A stretch of DNA of 25,483 nucleotides. Source: a virus. Of the stretch, positions 22,247 to 25,483 are shown in pieces. The notes under the pieces are model-generated. The model was given only the letters and a program-made list of their open reading frames with translations. It did no database searches and was not told the origin of the DNA. The position numbers were made by a program, and so were the translations under genes. The stretch spans positions 1-25,483 of IMG/VR virus record IMGVR_UViG_3300034156_000024; one strand, 5' to 3'. Numbering within the stretch: the stretch's first letter is position 1; every line of letters starts with the position of its first letter.

Positions 22247-23077
22247 ATGGGGGCAGTAGACTTGCGACGGGTGCGCCTGGGTATTGAGGTCAGCGGGCGC
22301 ATCAATTGGTACAACAGCGAGGGTGGGTTCAAGATCAAGGCGACCGGCACAAAGTACGCCAACCCCGAGCAGAATGAATGCACCGTGGTAATCACGAACT
22401 TGAAGCGGCAAACCCGTGACTTTATGGTAACCGAGGCGAGCCCGTTCAATAGCAACCCGACGCCAAAGCGCTTGATCCTTGAAGTAGGTAGGGTGTCCAC
22501 GGGGTTGTTCCGCCTGTTCGTCGGCGACATCACCTCAGCCGAGCCTAGCGCGCCGCCAGACATCGAACTCACTATTGTCGCCAAGACAGCCAACGCGAGC
22601 AAAGGGAAGCTCACAGCGAAGTCAGCAGGGGCGCAGAGCAAGCTAAGCGCTATTGCCAAGTCAATCGCTGACGACATTGGGGTTGACCTAGATTTCCAGG
22701 CACAAGACAAGAACATTGGCAACTACACGCACAGCGGCCCCGAGCTTAAACAGGTTGAGCTGTTACAGCAGGCTGGTGGTGTGAGCGCGTATATCGATGA
22801 TGGCAAGCTTGTTGTTAAAGACGCACTAATGCCGCTCACCGGACGGATACGAATCCTCAACAAGAACAGTGGCATGGTGGGGGTTCCCAAGCCGACTGAG
22901 AAGGGCTTAAAAGTGACGTTCACCATCGACCCTGATACCGTGCTCGGGGGTGCACTGCGCCTACAGTCGCAAATCAACCCGGCTGCGAACGGTGACTATG
23001 TGATCACGCAACTTGCGTTCGATGTTGCAACGCATGAAACCCCATTCTTTTACACCGCCCTGGCGACCCGAGCATGA
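22247..23077 (+). CDS. Baseplate hub protein
   Basis: A 276-residue protein preceded by GGGGAGG. The layout (LGIEVSGRINWYNSEGGFKI, then a NECTVVITNLKRQTRD segment, then LRLFVGDITSAEPS-type strands and a central helix GAQSKLSAIAKSIADDIGVD) is that of gp27/gpD-like hub subunits of simple contractile tails. It links tube and spike. The C-terminus (GDYVITQLAFDVATHETPFF) is typical of the family. Confidence 0.8.
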   Translation: MGAVDLRRVRLGIEVSGRINWYNSEGGFKIKATGTKYANPEQNECTVVITNLKRQTRDFMVTEASPFNSNPTPKRLILEVGRVSTGLFRLFVGDITSAEPSAPPDIELTIVAKTANASKGKLTAKSAGAQSKLSAIAKSIADDIGVDLDFQAQDKNIGNYTHSGPELKQVELLQQAGGVSAYIDDGKLVVKDALMPLTGRIRILNKNSGMVGVPKPTEKGLKVTFTIDPDTVLGGALRLQSQINPAANGDYVITQLAFDVATHETPFFYTALATRA

Positions 23078-23748
23078 CCGACATTCTCAAGCCCAACAGC
23101 GAGCAGGCGAACAGCGGCAACCTGACCGGGATAACCAACGAGTTTTTGGCGAACTGGTTGCGCAACGAGGTTGACGGCATGGTGCCCGCCCGCGTGGTCA
23201 GCTACAACGATCAAACCAACCGCGCAACGCTGCACCCTATCGTCATGATGGGTGGCACTGATGGCAGCAAGGTGCAACGGGCTGATGTGCACAACATCCC
23301 GGTCTATCGCTTTGGCGGCGGTGGCATCTTTATGCGCTTCCCGCTCAAAGCCGGTGACCTGGGTTGGTTGGCTGCCAACGACAACGATATCAGTCTGATT
23401 ATGCAGGGTGGTGGGGCCGAAGACTGGCCAAACACTACGCGGCAATGCAAATTCAGTGACGCGATGTTCTTTCCCGATACACTCAAGGCGTGGATCATCG
23501 ACGGCGCCAACGCTGAGAACGCCGTATGGCAAACACTGGACGGTCAGGTTTGCATATCCCTTGGGGTTGCCGGCGTTAAGATTAAGGCGGGTTCGTCATC
23601 AATTGAAGTGACGCCCTCAGGTATCAACATGATCAGTCTGCCGGGTACGCTCAAGCACAATGGCAAGAACGTTGGCGACACTCATACACACAATGGGCCG
23701 GCTACTGCGCCGCTTGGCCCCGTCAGCCCTACAGGGGTTCCTGTCTAA
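23074..23748 (+). CDS. Membrane-puncturing spike (Gp138-like)
   Basis: A 224-residue protein with ATG overlapping the hub stop. An OB-fold N-terminal domain (VPARVVSYNDQTNRATLHPI, then FMRFPLKAGDLGWLAANDND) matches the phi92 gp138 N-domain. A beta-helix-like stretch follows (AGVKIKAGSSSIEVTPSGIN). The tip reads GDTHTHNGPATAPLGPVSPT, and the HxH at 204 and 206 is where spikes of this group bind iron. It is the cell-piercing needle of the baseplate. Confidence 0.85.
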   Translation: MTDILKPNSEQANSGNLTGITNEFLANWLRNEVDGMVPARVVSYNDQTNRATLHPIVMMGGTDGSKVQRADVHNIPVYRFGGGGIFMRFPLKAGDLGWLAANDNDISLIMQGGGAEDWPNTTRQCKFSDAMFFPDTLKAWIIDGANAENAVWQTLDGQVCISLGVAGVKIKAGSSSIEVTPSGINMISLPGTLKHNGKNVGDTHTHNGPATAPLGPVSPTGVPV

Positions 23749-24092
23749 TGCGTACCTTTCAAGTCGACGAAAACAACAACTTTGTGTTTGGTGCTGATGG
23801 GCAAATCCCCATCATTGGTGAGGCGCCTGCAACCCTTCAAACGGCGCGGCAGTTCTCACAGGCCCGTCGCGATGAAATGATTTACAAGGCTGATGAGGGT
23901 GTGCCGTATGCAGTGATTGCGTGGGCGGCAAATCCCAACGAAGCGGCATTTGAAGTGAGCCAGCGGCAACGCCTGCTGCAAGCACCAACAGTAAACGCTG
24001 TCACCGCGTTTGAAATCATCCGGGTTGGCGAGGATTTGAAGTACACTGCGACCCTGGACACCGACAACGGGGAGCTGGTCGTTAATGGCTAA
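23748..24092 (+). CDS. Baseplate wedge / sheath initiator (gp25-like)
   Basis: A 114-residue protein whose ATG overlaps the spike stop (TAATG). The run ATLQTARQFSQARRDEMIYK, then ADEGVPYAVIAW, matches the gp25/Mu gp46-type group, in which a GVPY motif ends the first helix. Members start sheath assembly on the baseplate. The end (VGEDLKYTATLDTDNGELVV) is the expected beta hairpin. Small size and place before the J-like gene agree. Confidence 0.75.
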   Translation: MRTFQVDENNNFVFGADGQIPIIGEAPATLQTARQFSQARRDEMIYKADEGVPYAVIAWAANPNEAAFEVSQRQRLLQAPTVNAVTAFEIIRVGEDLKYTATLDTDNGELVVNG

Positions 24093-25281
24093 CTATAACT
24101 ACATCGACGCAACGGGCCTGATCGTTCCCGACACCTCAACCATTCTGGAAGAGGTCAAAGACGAATGGCGCGAAGCCTACGGCGCTGATGTGATCCTTGA
24201 ACCCGAGACGTCACAAGGCGTGATTGTGGTTCAAGACACCGAGGTGCGTGACGGCACGGTGCGCAACAACGTAGCCGTGGCCAACCAGATCAACCCCGAC
24301 TACGCGGGTGGCGTGTTCCTTGATGCAATTTGGGCGCTCACTCGTGGCAAGCGGAACGGCGCAACTCGCAGCACTATCACTGGTGTTACGCTCGGCGGGC
24401 AGAACGGAACGTCAGTACCCGCAGGCTCAGCAGCGACTGTGACAACTTCCGGTGAACGCTTCCTGACTGTCGCAACGGTTGTTATTGGTGAGTTCGTGCC
24501 GGGGTTGGCCACGGTTGACTTTATTGCTGAGAACTACGGCCCCGTTGCCGCTGCTATCGGTGCGCTCAACGCTGTCGCCTCGGGTGTGCTTGGTTGGGAG
24601 ACGGTAACAAACCCAAACGCTGCTGTTGTTGGTGCGCTCGCTGAGTCTGACATTGCTGGACGCCGCCGCCGCCGCCTAACCCTGGCCCTGCAATCGGTCG
24701 CGATGCCCGAGGCAATCATTTCAGCGCTGTACGATATCCCCGAGGTCGACTCGCTCACGTTTCGCGAGAACGTCGAAAATACCACTCAAGTTATCGACGG
24801 TATAAGTCTTATCGCGCACAGTATTTGGGTGTGCGTGAAAGGTGGTTCAAACACGCAGATTGCAGAGTCGCTGCTTGAAACCAAAGGTATTGGCGGCGGC
24901 TACAACGGTGCGGTATCGGTGCCAGTGGTTGAGCAGGCCAGCGGTCAAACCTACATTGTGAAATTTGACCGCCCAACGGCTGTTATTCTGTTCGTGCGGG
25001 TGACCGCAAAATTCAACAATACTGACGGTGCCACCATCATTCCTGCCGCTGTAATGGCTTACGCAAACGGTGACCTTGAAGGTGACGCGGGTTTGGTGGT
25101 CGGTGCATCAGTAAGCCCATGGGAAATTGCAGGCGCTGTCAATCAGGTTGAGCCGCGCATCAAGGTGAACTTGGTGGAACTGTCTACCGACGGCATCACC
25201 TGGGGCACCAGCATTCTATCAATAGCGCTTGACCATCAAGCCGAGTTGACGTCAGCCCGCGTGCTGGTGGTTGCCGTATGA
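24085..25281 (+). CDS. Baseplate J-like protein
   Basis: A 398-residue protein starting within the previous gene (8-base overlap). The N-terminus, YIDATGLIVPDTSTILEEVK, then DEWREAYGADVILEPETSQG, is characteristic of J-like/Mu gp47-type wedge proteins. Middle parts include GVTLGGQNGTSVPAGSAATV and a GRRRRRLTLALQSVAMPEAI helix. J-like proteins form the outer baseplate wedge with the gp25-like protein. Complete in the window. Confidence 0.85.
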   Translation: MANYNYIDATGLIVPDTSTILEEVKDEWREAYGADVILEPETSQGVIVVQDTEVRDGTVRNNVAVANQINPDYAGGVFLDAIWALTRGKRNGATRSTITGVTLGGQNGTSVPAGSAATVTTSGERFLTVATVVIGEFVPGLATVDFIAENYGPVAAAIGALNAVASGVLGWETVTNPNAAVVGALAESDIAGRRRRRLTLALQSVAMPEAIISALYDIPEVDSLTFRENVENTTQVIDGISLIAHSIWVCVKGGSNTQIAESLLETKGIGGGYNGAVSVPVVEQASGQTYIVKFDRPTAVILFVRVTAKFNNTDGATIIPAAVMAYANGDLEGDAGLVVGASVSPWEIAGAVNQVEPRIKVNLVELSTDGITWGTSILSIALDHQAELTSARVLVVAV

Positions 25282-25483
25282 GCCGCATACAAGCGCTAGA
25301 CACAAGCGTCAATGTGCTCAAGTCTATCCTTTGGGAGCACGAAGGCGCCGACAAGCTGGTTATGCTGGCGCGCCTAAAGCAAGAGTGGTACGAAAAGAAT
25401 CAAAGCGAATTTTGGACAAATTGGGTTCGCGATGTGTTCAACATCGACACAGCAAATCAATTTGGGCTTGCTGTGTGGGGTCG
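25278..25483 (+). CDS. DUF2612-like baseplate protein (partial, 3' end missing)
   Basis: ATG 25278 overlaps the J-like stop (ATGA). The 68 residues visible run from MSRIQALDTSVNVLKSILWE, through LVMLARLKQEWYEKNQSEFW, to NIDTANQFGLAVWG, matching DUF2612, a gpI-like wedge protein. The gene runs off the window, so length and C-terminus are unknown. Confidence 0.78.
   Translation, partial: MSRIQALDTSVNVLKSILWEHEGADKLVMLARLKQEWYEKNQSEFWTNWVRDVFNIDTANQFGLAVWG

Overview
The window is part of a tailed, contractile (myovirus-type) bacteriophage or prophage. Every gene I can support lies on the + strand. Genes are packed with ATGA, GTGA and TAATG junctions, and the order runs through DNA replication, packaging, head, neck, tail and baseplate, as in phages with a Pam3-like simple contractile tail. 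The host is probably a gammaproteobacterium. A Pseudomonas-like host is plausible from the GC-rich codon use and the several Rmf/CrpP-like small proteins, but nothing in the window proves it. No integrase, repressor, lysis gene, tRNA, IS element or CRISPR array is visible.

Layout. (1) 1-1580: the end of an operon of small accessory genes, closing with four consecutive short ORFs that all look like divergent Rmf/CrpP-type proteins; an intrinsic terminator follows (1618-1649). (2) 1650-2189: a single small membrane-protein gene with its own terminator, then a gene-free stretch with a 21-bp perfect inverted repeat ending in a T tract, a candidate structured RNA or attenuator. A similar terminator-plus-promoter-like block occurs at both ends of the membrane-protein cassette. 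(3) 2190-5279: a SLOG-fold protein and a large primase-helicase fusion. (4) 5280-5595: an AT-rich gene-free region with nine copies of a GGTCCCAAG-type 9-mer, a duplicated 24-mer and a duplicated 9-mer, a candidate replication origin and/or terminase recognition site. (5) 5596-9373: small terminase with a DnaJ-type zinc-finger insertion, five small unknowns, and large terminase. (6) 9385-15395: portal with a ParB/sulfiredoxin-like tail, Mu F-like protein, DUF2213 protease/scaffold, cement-like protein, DUF2184 major capsid and one unknown. (7) 15407-17275: neck and tail-completion proteins. (8) 17286-21402: sheath, tube, tail assembly chaperone with a probable -1 frameshift, tape measure. (9) 21403-25483: baseplate (Dit-like protein, plug, hub, gp138-like spike, gp25-like wedge, J-like protein, start of a DUF2612-like protein).

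The structural genes form one co-directional late block. The parts most worth checking are the repeat region at 5280-5575, the Rmf-like gene run, the structured element at 2066-2170, the portal C-terminus, and two control features inside structural genes: a terminator-like hairpin in the DUF4054 gene and an internal scaffold start in the protease gene. All family calls come from reading the sequence by eye, without database searches.
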